A stretch of 64,000 nt of DNA from Vreelandella sedimenti (GCF_013416325.1 NZ_JACCGK010000002.1:236970-300969); one strand, 5' to 3'. Positions 26,457 to 36,108 are shown, counted from the stretch's first letter. Numbers and translations: made by a program. The notes: generated by a model not told the origin, from the sequence alone.

Positions 26457-27743
26457 TTAAAACGATGACCACTCTTCTGTTTCTGCTACTGGCTGTGGAC
26501 GCCTTGTTGCGGGTTTTGACGCTGCCGCTGGCAATACAGCCGGAGTGCGCGGGGCAGATAATTCAGTGACACGAAAGCGCTCAACCGCCTCGCGTAAGCG
26601 TGCGGCTTCGCTTTCAAGTTCATTGGCGCTGCGCGCGGCTTGCTGCACCAGTTGAGCATTTTGCTGCACAACCTGATCCATTTGCGCCACGGCCTGATTC
26701 ACTTGGCCAATGCCGCTACTCTGCTGCTCAGAAGCGGCGGCGATTTCATCCATGATATCGCTGACGCGCTGAACAGCCCCGACTAGATCTTGCATGGTTT
26801 GCCCGGCTTGATTGACCCGCTGAGTGCCGGTGTCTACCTTGCTGAGCGATGCATCAATCAGCGTGCGAATCTCTTTAGCGGCAGCGGCACTGCGACTGGC
26901 TAAGCTACGCACTTCCTGCGCCACCACGGCGAACCCTCTGCCATGTTCGCCAGCACGCGCCGCTTCCACCGAAGCATTCAGCGCCAGAATATTGGTCTGA
27001 AACGCAATATTATCGATAACGGTAATAATATCAGCGACTTGATGAGAACTTGCGCTTATGTCCTGCATGGTGCTAACGATCTCGCCAACCTCTTCGCCAC
27101 TACGGCGGGCTGTCAGGGTCGCGCTCCCGGCCAATTGGCTGGCTTGGCGGGCATTTTCAGCATTGTGGCCCACCGTTGAGGCTAGCTGCTCCATGCTGGA
27201 AGCCGTCTCCTCTAACGAGGTGGCCTGCTGCTCGGTGCGCGAAGAAAGGTCGTTATTGCCGCTGGCAATTTGCTGAGAACGCTCATAAATCGATGTACCA
27301 CTGGTGCGCACGGTACCTACCGTTTGCGACAGTGAGCTCTGCATATGGGCCATGGCACTATAAAGCCGCCCTATTTCGTTATTACCCGGAGAAGTAATGG
27401 CCTGGCTTAGATCCCCCTGGGCCATACGCTCAAAATAGCCAACCAAGCTATCTAGCGGGCGCAACACATTGGCCGTTACCCCCCAGATAACCACGATTAC
27501 CGTGGCGATAGTCATTACTACTATCCCGAGTAGTGCCCAGCGAATTGTCGCGGCAAAAGCACTGAAAGCGGCCTGTTGTGCCTGCACATCGTCAGAAGCC
27601 TGCACGATTGCTGCACCATGGTGCAGGGCATAAAGGCCGATACCACAGGCAATTAAGACAAGTACCGAAAGTGTCGCTAGCACTAAGCCCCAACTTAAGC
27701 GCACCGTCATATTATTCATTAATTGCCGCATTCGCTGTGTCAC
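26457..27743 (-). CDS. Chemoreceptor with almost no periplasmic domain
   Basis: A 428-residue methyl-accepting protein. TM1 (about 17-40) and TM2 (about 67-89) are separated by only some 26 residues, so there is no room for a usual ligand-binding domain of about 150. HAMP and the conserved hairpin tip ([20 protein letters not shown]) follow, and the protein ends with EWSSF, a tethering pentapeptide. The frame continues upstream into cheW, but GTG at 27743 has GGAG eight bases upstream, whereas longer versions begin with non-receptor sequence. It sits 109 bp after cheW. Confidence 0.88.
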   Translation of the reverse strand: MTQRMRQLMNNMTVRLSWGLVLATLSVLVLIACGIGLYALHHGAAIVQASDDVQAQQAAFSAFAATIRWALLGIVVMTIATVIVVIWGVTANVLRPLDSLVGYFERMAQGDLSQAITSPGNNEIGRLYSAMAHMQSSLSQTVGTVRTSGTSIYERSQQIASGNNDLSSRTEQQATSLEETASSMEQLASTVGHNAENARQASQLAGSATLTARRSGEEVGEIVSTMQDISASSHQVADIITVIDNIAFQTNILALNASVEAARAGEHGRGFAVVAQEVRSLASRSAAAAKEIRTLIDASLSKVDTGTQRVNQAGQTMQDLVGAVQRVSDIMDEIAAASEQQSSGIGQVNQAVAQMDQVVQQNAQLVQQAARSANELESEAARLREAVERFRVTELSAPRTPAVLPAAASKPATRRPQPVAETEEWSSF

Positions 27744-27852
27744 GCCCTTTTCTCCACGCACAACCGGCACTCGCTGGCACTTTCCATAGCGCGAGAATGC
27801 ATCATTGAGTAGAACTGATTCGGCACGCTCCCTGTGCCATGTTGTTTTAGTC

Positions 27853-28350
27853 TTAGTGGTTGCTGGTGCTTTCCACCAGTGCCATCTCGTCGCTGGTGAG
27901 CAACTTATCGATATCCACGAGTACCAGCATGCGGTCATCCAGACTACCCAAACCGCTCAGGAAGTCAGACGAGAGCGTGACACCGAATTCTGGCGCCGGT
28001 TTAATCTGATCAGGGGTCAGTGTCATCACGTCGGAAACGCCGTCCACTACGATGCCAACCACTCGGTCTGCAACATTGACCACGATCACCACTGTTTGAC
28101 CACCGTATTCGACTTTATCGAAGTGAAACTTAATGCGGAGATCCACGATTGGCACAATGACGCCGCGCAGATTGGTGACCCCTTTGATAAATTCAGGTGC
28201 ATTGGCAATCCGGGTTACGTTTTCGTAGCCACGAATTTCCTGCACTTTCAAAATATCAATGGCGTACTCTTCATCGCCCAATGAGAATACCAGGAATTCG
28301 CGGTTTTCGGCTTCTGCGGCTAGTACCGCACCATTGTTGGCTTGACTCAT
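27853..28350 (-). CDS. cheW: Chemotaxis coupling protein CheW
   Basis: A 165-residue adaptor linking receptors to CheA. It has the two-subdomain SH3-like fold, with [21 protein letters not shown] at the start and the conserved [13 protein letters not shown] strand in the middle. ATGA overlap (4 bp) with the cheA stop indicates translational coupling. Confidence 0.97.
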   Translation of the reverse strand: MSQANNGAVLAAEAENREFLVFSLGDEEYAIDILKVQEIRGYENVTRIANAPEFIKGVTNLRGVIVPIVDLRIKFHFDKVEYGGQTVVIVVNVADRVVGIVVDGVSDVMTLTPDQIKPAPEFGVTLSSDFLSGLGSLDDRMLVLVDIDKLLTSDEMALVESTSNH

Positions 28351-30440
28351 GACGGCTCAGCCTCCTTAAAAGATGAAAGGTTTTGATTGTTTACTACTTT
28401 TTTGCCTGCTTCTTTTTTATATCGGCTCAGGCGGTGTAAACCAGTAATATCCAGAATCAACGCTACACTACCGTCACCTAAGATGGTCGCGGCCGAGATC
28501 CCTGGTACTTTGCGGTAATTGTCTTCCAGATTTTTGACCACGACCTGCTGCTGTCCGATCAACTCATCGACCAACATGGCGTAACGCCGGCCTTCGCCCT
28601 GCACAATGACAGCGATGCTTTTGGTCGGGTCGGTAATTGCATTCTCGACGTTAAGCACTTCGTGAATGGCAATCACGGGCAGATATTCGTCGCGGACTTT
28701 GATCACCACGTCGTCACCGGCCATGGCGTACATATCGTCTTTGGCGGGCTGCAGTGATTCAAGTACGGTAGAGAGCGGAAGAATAAACGTCTCGCCGCCG
28801 ACCTTGATCGACATACCGTCAAGAATGGCCAACGTAAGCGGCAACACGATACGGGTGTTGGTGCCTTCGCCTAGCTTCGACTGGATTTCAACCCGACCGC
28901 CCATGCTCTGGATGTTGCGCTTCACTACATCCATGCCCACGCCACGCCCGGATACATCGGTTACTTCATTCGCCGTTGAGAAGCCGGGAGCAAAAATGAG
29001 CTGGAAGACCTCTTCGTCCGACATGGTATCCGACACATTGAGGCCGTTTTCGCGCGCCTTGGCTAGCAGACGATCACGATCCATGCCAGCACCATCATCG
29101 CGCACTTCAATCAAGATATTGCCGCCCTGGTGACGCGCGGAGAGGGTTAATTTACCGATACGCGGCTTGCCAATGGCTTCGCGCACATCGGGCATTTCCA
29201 CGCCATGATCGAGGCTATTGCGCACCAAGTGCGTTAGCGGATCAGTGATCCGCTCGACCAAGCTCTTATCCAGTTCGGTCGACTTGCCTTCGGTAATCAA
29301 TTCGATCTCTTTACCCAACTTACCGGCGGTGTCGCGCACCACGCGAGGGAAGCGACTGAATACAAACTCCATGGGGATCATGCGAATAGACATGACCGCT
29401 TCTTGGAGATCCCGGGCGTTGCGCTGCAGTAGGCTCATGCCATTTTGCAGTGAGGCATTGCCCACCGACTGATCCTCTAAGTCGCTAACCGTTTGATCAA
29501 GCATCGACTGGGTGATAATCAGCTCACCTACCAAGTTGATAATTTGGTCGACTTTATCTACAGAGACGCGAATGGACGAAGACTCGGCGGCTGCCTTTTT
29601 GGGCTTCTCTTTGGCAGCAGGCTTTGTCGTGTTTGCCTTAGAGGGCGTGCTTTCTGCCGGCGCTTGCGGCGCTGGGGCTGCAGGTGTCGAGACTTCTGGC
29701 TCAGCTGGGGTTGGCTCAGCTGCAACGCCCTCAACAACGGTAATCTCAATCTGATCAGGTTCAATAATAAAGCACATGACCGCTTCAATATCGTCAGCAC
29801 TGTCGCTGCTTTTGAGCACCACCTCGTAACGCTTTGCGTCGCCGGACTGAGACTGCACTTCACCGAGCTGCTCTAACTCTTCAACCAGCAAAATACGGTC
29901 TTTATCTTCCACATTGAGCAGTGCCACCAACAGATGGCCGTTCGATGACGCCCCCGCATTATTATTACTGTTTGCTTGTGCGTCGTTTTCACTTGGCGCA
30001 GGCGCAGCCTTGGGCTCAGCAGCAGGGATGGTCGGCCCATCGAGCTGTTGACCAATTTCATCCAAGGCAATTTGCTGCAGCGTTTGGCAAATGCGCTCAA
30101 ATGCCTCTTGATTGGGCTCCTCTTCGCTGCGATAGGCATCGAGTTGCTCATGCATGATGTCTTTAGCCTCTAAAAAGGTATCCACGAGGTCGGCTCGCAG
30201 CGTCAGTTCGCCTTTACGTGCGTAATCGAGGAGGTTTTCCAAAATGTGCGTGGTTTTCTGTAGCACGGTAAAACCAAAGGTTCCCGCCCCCCCCTTGATC
30301 GAGTGGGCGGCACGGAAAATAGCATTGAGCTGCTCACTGTCTGGATCATCAACATCCAGTTCCAATAAATGCTGTTCCATATCCGACAGCAGCTCTTCAG
30401 CCTCTTCAAAAAAGGTGTCAAAAAAATCCGCTATATCCAT
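28347..30440 (-). CDS. cheA: Chemotaxis histidine kinase CheA
   Basis: A 697-residue kinase. P1 HPt domain with phosphorylated H46 ([14 protein letters not shown]), P2-like region with an Ala/Pro/Lys-rich linker (about 235-290), P3 dimerisation helices, P4 ATPase with N, G1 and G2 boxes ([29 protein letters not shown]), and a CheW-like P5 domain. The ATG at 30440 (MDIADFF) has GGAG six bases upstream; a GTG four codons earlier is less likely. It lies 42 bp behind motB, giving a motA-motB-cheA-cheW unit as in E. coli. Confidence 0.97.
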   Translation of the reverse strand: MDIADFFDTFFEEAEELLSDMEQHLLELDVDDPDSEQLNAIFRAAHSIKGGAGTFGFTVLQKTTHILENLLDYARKGELTLRADLVDTFLEAKDIMHEQLDAYRSEEEPNQEAFERICQTLQQIALDEIGQQLDGPTIPAAEPKAAPAPSENDAQANSNNNAGASSNGHLLVALLNVEDKDRILLVEELEQLGEVQSQSGDAKRYEVVLKSSDSADDIEAVMCFIIEPDQIEITVVEGVAAEPTPAEPEVSTPAAPAPQAPAESTPSKANTTKPAAKEKPKKAAAESSSIRVSVDKVDQIINLVGELIITQSMLDQTVSDLEDQSVGNASLQNGMSLLQRNARDLQEAVMSIRMIPMEFVFSRFPRVVRDTAGKLGKEIELITEGKSTELDKSLVERITDPLTHLVRNSLDHGVEMPDVREAIGKPRIGKLTLSARHQGGNILIEVRDDGAGMDRDRLLAKARENGLNVSDTMSDEEVFQLIFAPGFSTANEVTDVSGRGVGMDVVKRNIQSMGGRVEIQSKLGEGTNTRIVLPLTLAILDGMSIKVGGETFILPLSTVLESLQPAKDDMYAMAGDDVVIKVRDEYLPVIAIHEVLNVENAITDPTKSIAVIVQGEGRRYAMLVDELIGQQQVVVKNLEDNYRKVPGISAATILGDGSVALILDITGLHRLSRYKKEAGKKVVNNQNLSSFKEAEPS

Positions 30441-30482
30441 ACACCGCTCCACCTTAACGTCGTCTTTTATGACAGGCTCAGA

Positions 30483-31430
30483 TCACTCTAGCGTTTGCAC
30501 CTGAGGCTCGTCTGGTTGTGTTGATTCAATTTGCGCTTCGGTTGAAGCTTCTAGTGCGTCGATTGAAGCTTCTGGCGATGAAGTTCCCGAATCCATCACG
30601 GTAGGGTTGCGAATCGCATCAGCAATTTCCGGAAACAACACCACCAGCTCTATGCGTCGATTGATAGGATCGGTTGGCTCAGTCTCAGGCAATAACACAC
30701 GATCCGCAAAGCCCGACACGCGAAGTAACTGACCTGGATCAAAGCCACCCGCAATAAGCTCGCGGCGCGACGCATTAGCGCGATCATTGGAAAGTTCCCA
30801 GTTACTGTAACCACGATAACCTCCCGCATAAGGAACGCTATCGGTATGCCCGCTGATACTTAGCTCATTGGGAAGCTCGTTTAGCAGCGGTGCGATGGTA
30901 CGTAACAAGCTGCGCATATAAGGCGCCACTTGGTCGCTCCCCAGCTCAAACATGGGGCGCTGGTCAGTATCGAGTAGCTGTATGCGTAGCCCTTCGCGGG
31001 TCAAGTCAAACCGCATTTGATTGCGCAACTGGCGCAGTTCGGGATCTCGCTCAATAGCCCTCTCAATACGCTCTTGTAAATCCCGGAAAAAGTTTCTTTC
31101 CTGCATGCTTGGACGAGTGCGTTGAAGGCTATCAATACGCGCCCGCTCCCCATCGCTATGAGTGGGATCGGGCCCGCCGCCGGGAATCACGCTGGTGCTG
31201 CCCGAACGATCGCCGCCGGTTATCGCCGTCACCAGGGGGGTGCTAAAGTACTCTGCTACACCTCTGCGCGTCTCTTCACTGGAAACGCTCAAAAGCCATA
31301 GCACCAAAAAAAAGGCCATCAGAGCAGTCATGAAATCCGCTAGGGCAATTTTCCAGGCACCACCGTGATGAGCGTGGACGACTTTTTTGCGTCGAATGAC
31401 AATCGGACGCTTGTCACCACCCTTACTCAT
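30483..31430 (-). CDS. motB: Flagellar stator protein MotB
   Basis: A 315-residue stator subunit. One membrane helix (about 27-48) with the ion-conducting aspartate D32 (ALADFMTALMAFFLVLWLL), a plug/linker region, and an OmpA-like peptidoglycan-binding domain ending in the PINRRIELVV motif (about 160-275). An acidic Ser/Glu/Thr-rich tail of about 40 residues follows. ATGA overlap with motA. Confidence 0.95.
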   Translation of the reverse strand: MSKGGDKRPIVIRRKKVVHAHHGGAWKIALADFMTALMAFFLVLWLLSVSSEETRRGVAEYFSTPLVTAITGGDRSGSTSVIPGGGPDPTHSDGERARIDSLQRTRPSMQERNFFRDLQERIERAIERDPELRQLRNQMRFDLTREGLRIQLLDTDQRPMFELGSDQVAPYMRSLLRTIAPLLNELPNELSISGHTDSVPYAGGYRGYSNWELSNDRANASRRELIAGGFDPGQLLRVSGFADRVLLPETEPTDPINRRIELVVLFPEIADAIRNPTVMDSGTSSPEASIDALEASTEAQIESTQPDEPQVQTLE

Positions 31431-32296
31431 GCGTTACCGGCCTTTTTTGCATCCCTTACATACTCTTCAAGCTCCGTAAAACTAGGACGCTCAGCGGCAA
31501 ACAATGCCTTGCGACCAAACTCAACGGCCAACTGCGGCGCATAACCGTGCAAGCTAGCAAGCAGCGTAATGCGAATACACTGGAGCATTTTTTCGGCTTC
31601 TTTCGCCTGCCGTTCGATGTAGCTAGAGAGCGGACTAACAAAGCCATAGCCCAGCAAAATACCCAAAAAGGTACCCACTAGCGCTTGGCCGATCATTACG
31701 CCCATCTGGGCCGGCGTAGCGTCAGCATAGGTGAGTGTTTTAACGACCCCCATTACTGCCGCCACAATGCCGAAGGCGGGCATGGCATCACCGACTTTGG
31801 CAATGGCATCGATAGGAATGTGCGTTTCCTGCTCAAAAACCTCAATCTCGTGCAGCATCAGCTCGTCAATCTCCATGGGTTCCATGCCGCCGCTGACCAT
31901 TAAGCGCAGATAGTCTGTTAGAAAATTCATGATATGAGGATCAGCCAATACCGTAGGATGCTCTTGAAACAGCGGGCTCTCCTCGGGATTATCAATATCC
32001 CGTTCAATGCCTAACATTCCTTCACGGCGAATTTTGGAGAGTAATTTGTACTGCAGCGCCATCAACTCCATATAAAGTTCTTTGTTATATTTTTTGGCAC
32101 GCTTGAGCCGGGGCAAAATTTTAAAGGTCGCTTTAATCGCTTTGCCATTGTTCGCTGCTATAAATGCACCAACCCCGGCTCCGCCAATAATCAGCAGCTC
32201 AAGAGGTTGGTACAGGGGGCCCAAGCTGCCACCTGCCAGCACATAGCCACCAAATACAGATAGCAGCACGATTACATAACCTAGAGGTATCAGCAC
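31427..32296 (-). CDS. motA: Flagellar stator protein MotA
   Basis: A 289-residue four-helix stator subunit (E. coli 295). The frame is open from 32350, but the GTG at 32296 has AAGGA eight bases upstream and yields a start (MVLIPLGYVIVLLSVFGGY) that aligns with the first helix of E. coli MotA. The longer version has no ribosome binding site. The conserved cytoplasmic loop with charged residues (AKKYNKELYMELMALQ) and the last helix pair (VGTFLGILLGYGFVSPLSS) are present. It follows flhC with about 246 bp between. I found no sigma-28 consensus in that gap, so it may be read from flhDC or from an unrecognised promoter. Confidence 0.94.
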   Translation of the reverse strand: MLIPLGYVIVLLSVFGGYVLAGGSLGPLYQPLELLIIGGAGVGAFIAANNGKAIKATFKILPRLKRAKKYNKELYMELMALQYKLLSKIRREGMLGIERDIDNPEESPLFQEHPTVLADPHIMNFLTDYLRLMVSGGMEPMEIDELMLHEIEVFEQETHIPIDAIAKVGDAMPAFGIVAAVMGVVKTLTYADATPAQMGVMIGQALVGTFLGILLGYGFVSPLSSYIERQAKEAEKMLQCIRITLLASLHGYAPQLAVEFGRKALFAAERPSFTELEEYVRDAKKAGNA

Positions 32297-32542
32297 AAGC
32301 AGGTTCCTTGCGGTATTCAGTATTAAATTAGGGAACCAAAACTTAGCCACCTGGTCTGATGTTTAAGCAATGTTCCATTCCAAGCATGTCTTAGCCCTAT
32401 CATACTAGGGACAGACGTCTATTTAATGAAAAAGCACCACCGGCTTTTAGGTCTATCTAAGCCAATACACTTATTTCTTGTTAGTACTCATTGCTGTCTT
32501 ATACCCTACTTCACACCATTAGTGATGTAACCGCAGGTATTG
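32297..32542. other. flhC-motA intergenic region
   Basis: 246 bp without a gene. I looked for a sigma-28 promoter or a terminator with a T-run facing motA and found neither; nothing else recognisable is seen. Confidence 0.4.
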
Positions 32543-33085
32543 TTACATTTTTTCACTATTCTCCCGCTGCGCTTTGCGCGTCTTACCCGCTCTTGAAGGG
32601 GGCTGACAAATACCACACACATAGTGTTGAGCGGGGCTATGGGCGTGTGTCACAAACTGCCCAGTGCAACGCGTACACTGATTAAGCTGGAGCAAATCAC
32701 TCTCGAAAAAGCGTATCAGCGTCCACGCACGAGTTAACCCGAGAACCGGCTCCATTTTCTCCAGCGACATTTGCTCGTCATAGAGCCGATACGCTTTGAC
32801 AAAGGCATCGATTCGATTACAGCCTGCCGCTTCCTTCAGGCTTAAATAAATGTTGTAAAAAAGCGACGAATGAACATTAGGAAGCCAAGTAATAAACCAG
32901 TCGGTGGAAAAAGGCAGCATCCCCTTAGGGGGTGACATGCCACGCACTTCCTTATACAGTTTGATCAAGCGCGTACGGCTTAACTCCGTTTCTGTTTCCA
33001 ACACCTGCAGTCGCGCACCCAGTTCAATCAGTTCGATCGCCAGCTGCACTTGGTGCATTTCATCGACCAAGCTTTTCTGGCTCAC
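32543..33085 (-). CDS. flhC: Flagellar master regulator subunit FlhC
   Basis: A 180-residue zinc-binding partner of FlhD; the FlhD4C2 complex activates middle flagellar promoters. The four zinc cysteines are at 137, 140, 157 and 160 (CTRC and CGIC), the same numbering as in E. coli FlhC. The basic C-terminal tail ([11 protein letters not shown]) fits DNA binding. It starts with GTG overlapping the flhD stop, with GGAG seven bases upstream. Confidence 0.95.
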   Translation of the reverse strand: MSQKSLVDEMHQVQLAIELIELGARLQVLETETELSRTRLIKLYKEVRGMSPPKGMLPFSTDWFITWLPNVHSSLFYNIYLSLKEAAGCNRIDAFVKAYRLYDEQMSLEKMEPVLGLTRAWTLIRFFESDLLQLNQCTRCTGQFVTHAHSPAQHYVCGICQPPSRAGKTRKAQRENSEKM

Positions 33086-33414
33086 TTCTCATCTCCCGAT
33101 GGCAGTGGCTCGAATGCATCGCTTGCCAATAGCAGTGATGCATGAAGCCCTGCTAACCCCTGATCACGGGGGTTGTCTGTAAGCTGTCTAAGCCGCTCGG
33201 CACTCGTTTGGCTGAACCGGCACAACAATTGGCTGGTTCGCGCCAACTTGGTAAGTTGGCGAGCATTAAGCGTTACGATCAGCTCGGCAACATCGCTATC
33301 GATTTTTAAGCGAAACATAGCAGCCTCACGATCTTCATCAAGCAAGCGCTGCGCCAGAAGCAAATAAGCTAAATTAATTTCCTGAATTTCATCGAGAAAG
33401 TTGGTTTGACTCAT
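33082..33414 (-). CDS. flhD: Flagellar master regulator subunit FlhD
   Basis: A 110-residue helical protein (E. coli FlhD is 116-119). The start ...[19 protein letters not shown] is characteristic of FlhD. GGGA precedes the ATG. It forms an overlapping pair with flhC. Confidence 0.94.
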   Translation of the reverse strand: MSQTNFLDEIQEINLAYLLLAQRLLDEDREAAMFRLKIDSDVAELIVTLNARQLTKLARTSQLLCRFSQTSAERLRQLTDNPRDQGLAGLHASLLLASDAFEPLPSGDEK

Positions 33415-33452
33415 AATGTCCCATTAAACGACTCAGGCGCGGTGCTGTGACC

Positions 33453-33458
33453 ATTATA
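33453..33458 (-). promoter_or_regulatory. Candidate -10 element for flhDC
   Basis: A perfect TATAAT on the minus strand about 39 bases before the flhD ATG. No good -35 hexamer lies at the right distance, so an activator may be needed. The call is tentative. Confidence 0.35.
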
Positions 33459-33520
33459 CTGACGCCATTAATGACTTTTTATTACCTACCCTCATGGTTG
33501 CATACAATGTCTGTAAATGG

Positions 33521-33814
33521 CTACTCAGGCGTTTCACGATGCGTTAGCCCTTCCTCTGATAGCTCGAACACCCACACCAGCAGCTCTGCGACAATTTGAT
33601 AGAGACTTGCCGGAATTTCCGCATCCAGATCTAGCTGCATTAAAAGCGCTACCAGCTCGGGCGCATCGTGCACATAAATACCCTGGCGCTGAGCTTCGGC
33701 CATAATACGTTCGGCCAGATCACCATAGCCTTTCGCGACTACCCGCGGAGCGCGGTCATTGTCCTGGTAAGCCAGGGCAACAGCTTGACGGCGTCGCTCA
33801 CCCGGCGTTGCCAT
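33521..33814 (-). CDS. Stand-alone FlhB C-terminal domain (FlhX/FhlB type)
   Basis: A 97-residue cytoplasmic protein corresponding to the part of FlhB after its cleavage site. Its sequence RRQAVALAYQDNDRAPRVVAK parallels AIALTYQEGSMGAPRLVAK of the FlhB at 17900-19066, and the DLDAEIPASLYQIVAELLVWVF end matches as well. The NPTH motif itself is absent, so it begins in a 'pre-cleaved' form. In other bacteria such proteins (YlqH in Bacillus, FlhX in Helicobacter) can substitute for the FlhB C-terminal domain. It overlaps the FliK-like gene by 17 bp, with GGAGG six bases upstream of the ATG. Confidence 0.85.
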   Translation of the reverse strand: MATPGERRRQAVALAYQDNDRAPRVVAKGYGDLAERIMAEAQRQGIYVHDAPELVALLMQLDLDAEIPASLYQIVAELLVWVFELSEEGLTHRETPE

Positions 33815-35084
33815 GGGGTGCCTCCGCTTCGATATAGCGCGCGCGAAGCTGCACTTTTTGTAAGTCCAAGGCGCTCAGACGCTTCTCTAACGCGGGTAGT
33901 TCAGCATCAATACGCTGATAAACGCGCATACTTTCGGTAGTAAAATCGATACTTAATACGTTTCGATAGAGCCATAGCGACGCGTTGAATGCCCCCAAAC
34001 TAGGAACATCGAGCTGCATATCAGAACGCCATCCATCGTCTGGCTCCCCTCCCTGCTGTTTACCTTCTTGGCCCTCTTCACGAGCAGGCAAATTGATCAC
34101 TAAGGCCATAAAAATGCCTGCCCAGACATCACCTTCCCAGCGAATAGACGGCATCACCAACATTTCAAGCTGGTGGCGTACCAGACTCTGCAGGCTTTCG
34201 TGAACGACCTCGCGAGCCGGTCGATTGGCCATCAGATCGCTCATTTCCCTAGCTTGGTTGTACTCTGTCCTAGCTTGACTACTATCACGACTCTCACCAG
34301 CCGTAGCAACAGGCGCAGGGGTCGGCTGGCTAGGAGTCGTCGTCGCCTGCGTAGACGCAAATGACGTACCAGCGGCAGGCGCAGTCGTCGCTCGGCTGGA
34401 ACGTATCCATCCATTTTCCTGGGTGATGGGCACAAGCGGTACGTTGGGCAGAATACCCCCCACTCCCTGCCCCACTACCGGTGCCCCCGTGGGAGTCAAA
34501 AGAGCTAATCCAGTCAGCGCGTGCGACGTACCCAAACCAGAGGGTAGCAGGGGGGCTAACGGGCGCGGCCCAGCCTGCATTTGCGGTTCATTTAATAACT
34601 GCTGACGGGCACCTTCACCCTGAAACCAGCGTTTTAAATGCGATTCATAAAACAGCCCGCTATCACGAATACTTGCTTCTAAGCGCGTCGCCACTACATT
34701 CGCCCCAGGCGCCTCCTGGCTAGTGATTAGCGGCGCTTCGGGCCGCATTACCGACGGAGGGGCTGGAAAGCGCAGCAGCACGTCGGCGATTGTTCGTGCT
34801 GCAGGACTAAAATGGGTCTGCGTTGAACCTGTAGGTGAAGGCTGCGCCTCACCTCGGGGCAACGTTCGCCCCCCATCAAGAGGGTGCGGTAAACGCTTTA
34901 GGTCGCCTAGCGGTGATGTCGACGCACGTCCATCCAGATTGGCATCACCCATGACGGCACGCGGCCCCTCGCCGGGTGAAACGGGCTTCACAGGTTGATT
35001 CAATGCTCGCTGTAGCGACAACTCACCTTGCCGCCCAAGCACTTGGTGCAGGAGCGTATCAATCAGAGGGGTAATACCACTCAC
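33798..35084 (-). CDS. FliK-like flagellar protein of unknown role
   Basis: A 428-residue soluble protein. A low-complexity Pro/Thr/Ala/Gly-rich N-terminal two-thirds is followed by a compact C-terminal part (about 300-420, HQLEMLVMPSIRWEGDVWAGIFMALVINLP), which resembles the layout of FliK. The close partner is the FlhB C-terminal paralogue, the same pairing as ylqG-ylqH in Bacillus. A regulator of export or of substrate switching is inferred. It starts with GTG overlapping the fliT stop (GTGA), with GAGG upstream. It is separate from the canonical fliK at 44554-45891. Confidence 0.65.
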   Translation of the reverse strand: MSGITPLIDTLLHQVLGRQGELSLQRALNQPVKPVSPGEGPRAVMGDANLDGRASTSPLGDLKRLPHPLDGGRTLPRGEAQPSPTGSTQTHFSPAARTIADVLLRFPAPPSVMRPEAPLITSQEAPGANVVATRLEASIRDSGLFYESHLKRWFQGEGARQQLLNEPQMQAGPRPLAPLLPSGLGTSHALTGLALLTPTGAPVVGQGVGGILPNVPLVPITQENGWIRSSRATTAPAAGTSFASTQATTTPSQPTPAPVATAGESRDSSQARTEYNQAREMSDLMANRPAREVVHESLQSLVRHQLEMLVMPSIRWEGDVWAGIFMALVINLPAREEGQEGKQQGGEPDDGWRSDMQLDVPSLGAFNASLWLYRNVLSIDFTTESMRVYQRIDAELPALEKRLSALDLQKVQLRARYIEAEAPHGNAG

Positions 35085-35491
35085 GATGACCTCGTGGAAT
35101 CAGCATCATCGGCGTCATAAGCTACCGGAGATCCTTGCTGTGGTGCGTAGGCCCTATGTAAATTCCGCTGACGCTGGGATACCCCTATAAGCTTACCCAG
35201 TTCATCACGGCGCGCCACCAAGCGACGCCGTATTTCTACATCGTGCTCAAGGATACGCTCCAGCAGTTCTGCCTTACGCTGCTGAGCAGCGGCATCAAGC
35301 ACAACGGTGGTATCCAGCTCACGCAACTGATCCACCAGCATCACATAGTTGGTACGCTGATCAATTAGCTCTGCCCACTGTTCGCCATTAGCCAGTTCGT
35401 GCATGTGCTCAACGCGGCTCAATAGCGTTTCATAGCTAGTGAGCAGTGTCTGTTGAGCATTTTTATCACGAGCGGATATAGGAGCTGACAT
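35081..35491 (-). CDS. fliT: Flagellar chaperone FliT
   Basis: A 136-residue helical protein with the FliT-like C-terminal segment LGKLIGVSQRQRNLHRAY. In enterics FliT is the chaperone of the cap protein FliD and an inhibitor of FlhDC; both FlhD and FlhC are encoded nearby, but fliD is not in the window. ATG at 35491 with GAGG five bases upstream, 7 bp after fliS. Confidence 0.85.
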   Translation of the reverse strand: MSAPISARDKNAQQTLLTSYETLLSRVEHMHELANGEQWAELIDQRTNYVMLVDQLRELDTTVVLDAAAQQRKAELLERILEHDVEIRRRLVARRDELGKLIGVSQRQRNLHRAYAPQQGSPVAYDADDADSTRSS

Positions 35492-35498
35492 TATTGCC

Positions 35499-35915
35499 TC
35501 ACGCGCTCTGCTGTTGACCAATATCTCGCCAGGCTGAAGCGATATCTTCGAGCAGGCGTTCGGCCTGATTTAAGCTCTCTTCATCGTTACGCAGATTTGC
35601 CGCCAACAGCAGGCGAGAAATATAGTCATAAAGCGATGCTAAGCGCTCGGCAATCTCTCCACCTTTCTCTTGATCAAGAGCCGCTGCGAGGCCGTTATTC
35701 ACAATATCCAGCGCTTTTGATATCGATTTTCCTTTCTCGGCCGTATTGCCCGCCTGGATATGAATACGTGCAGCACGAATAGCGGCCTGAGCGCCGTCAA
35801 ACAACATCACAATAAGCTGATGAGGATCTGCTGACATCACTCCGCTTTCTACGCCAACACGCGCATAAGCGTTAGCTCCCCGCCCATAGGCGGCGCCACC
35901 GCGAGAGTAAGTCAT
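35499..35915 (-). CDS. fliS: Flagellin chaperone FliS
   Basis: A 138-residue four-helix protein that binds the C terminus of flagellin before export. Conserved features include the ANAYARVGVESGVMSADPHQLIVMLFDGA start and the helical KGKSISKALDIVNNGL region. ATG at 35915 with GGAG eight bases upstream is preferred over an earlier in-frame start at 35948. A sigma-28 promoter lies about 90-120 bp upstream. Confidence 0.95.
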   Translation of the reverse strand: MTYSRGGAAYGRGANAYARVGVESGVMSADPHQLIVMLFDGAQAAIRAARIHIQAGNTAEKGKSISKALDIVNNGLAAALDQEKGGEIAERLASLYDYISRLLLAANLRNDEESLNQAERLLEDIASAWRDIGQQQSA

Positions 35916-36006
35916 AAGTGGAACTCCTGTGCGTGGTTTTATGCTCACCCTGGATTGGGAGAGACCACGATTATTAAAAGGTAAAAATAAACAGCACTAC
36001 TAGCAA

Positions 36007-36033
36007 CTATCGGCGTGAGTCTCGGGGACTTTA
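36007..36033 (-). promoter_or_regulatory. Sigma-28 promoter of fliST operon
   Basis: On the minus strand TAAAGTCC, an 11-bp spacer and GCCGATAG match the FliA consensus (TAAAGTTT-N11-GCCGATAA) at 13 of 16 positions. It points to fliS, fliT, the FliK-like gene and flhX. Confidence 0.75.
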
Positions 36034-36108
36034 ACGGCTTACAGCGCTTTTTTTCAGCGCAGCTTACGATATCAACCAACTGCCATAATGTATTAACTTC
36101 TTGCCCGC

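Noticed and set aside
27744..27938. 65-residue N-terminal extension of the chemoreceptor, overlapping cheW
   Set aside because: It is Trp/Cys-rich and unlike a receptor; the GTG at 27743 has a well-placed ribosome binding site.
28415..28445. Sigma-28-like GCCGATAT inside the end of cheA, pointing at cheW
   Set aside because: The -35 part (ACTGGTTT) fits poorly and the sequence encodes conserved CheA residues; cheW is already coupled to cheA by overlap.
29493..29876. Plus-strand open frame within cheA
   Set aside because: It lies opposite the low-complexity linker of CheA, with Gly/Arg/Cys-rich content, as expected of an antisense artefact.
32297..32350. 18-residue N-terminal extension of MotA
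   Set aside because: No ribosome binding site before the outer GTG, and the inner GTG gives an end-to-end match to the E. coli MotA start.
36043..36062. GCGCT / AGCGC with T-rich loop downstream of the PilZ/HD-GYP gene
   Set aside because: Only a 5-bp stem, with the T-run in the loop rather than after the stem; too weak to call a terminator.
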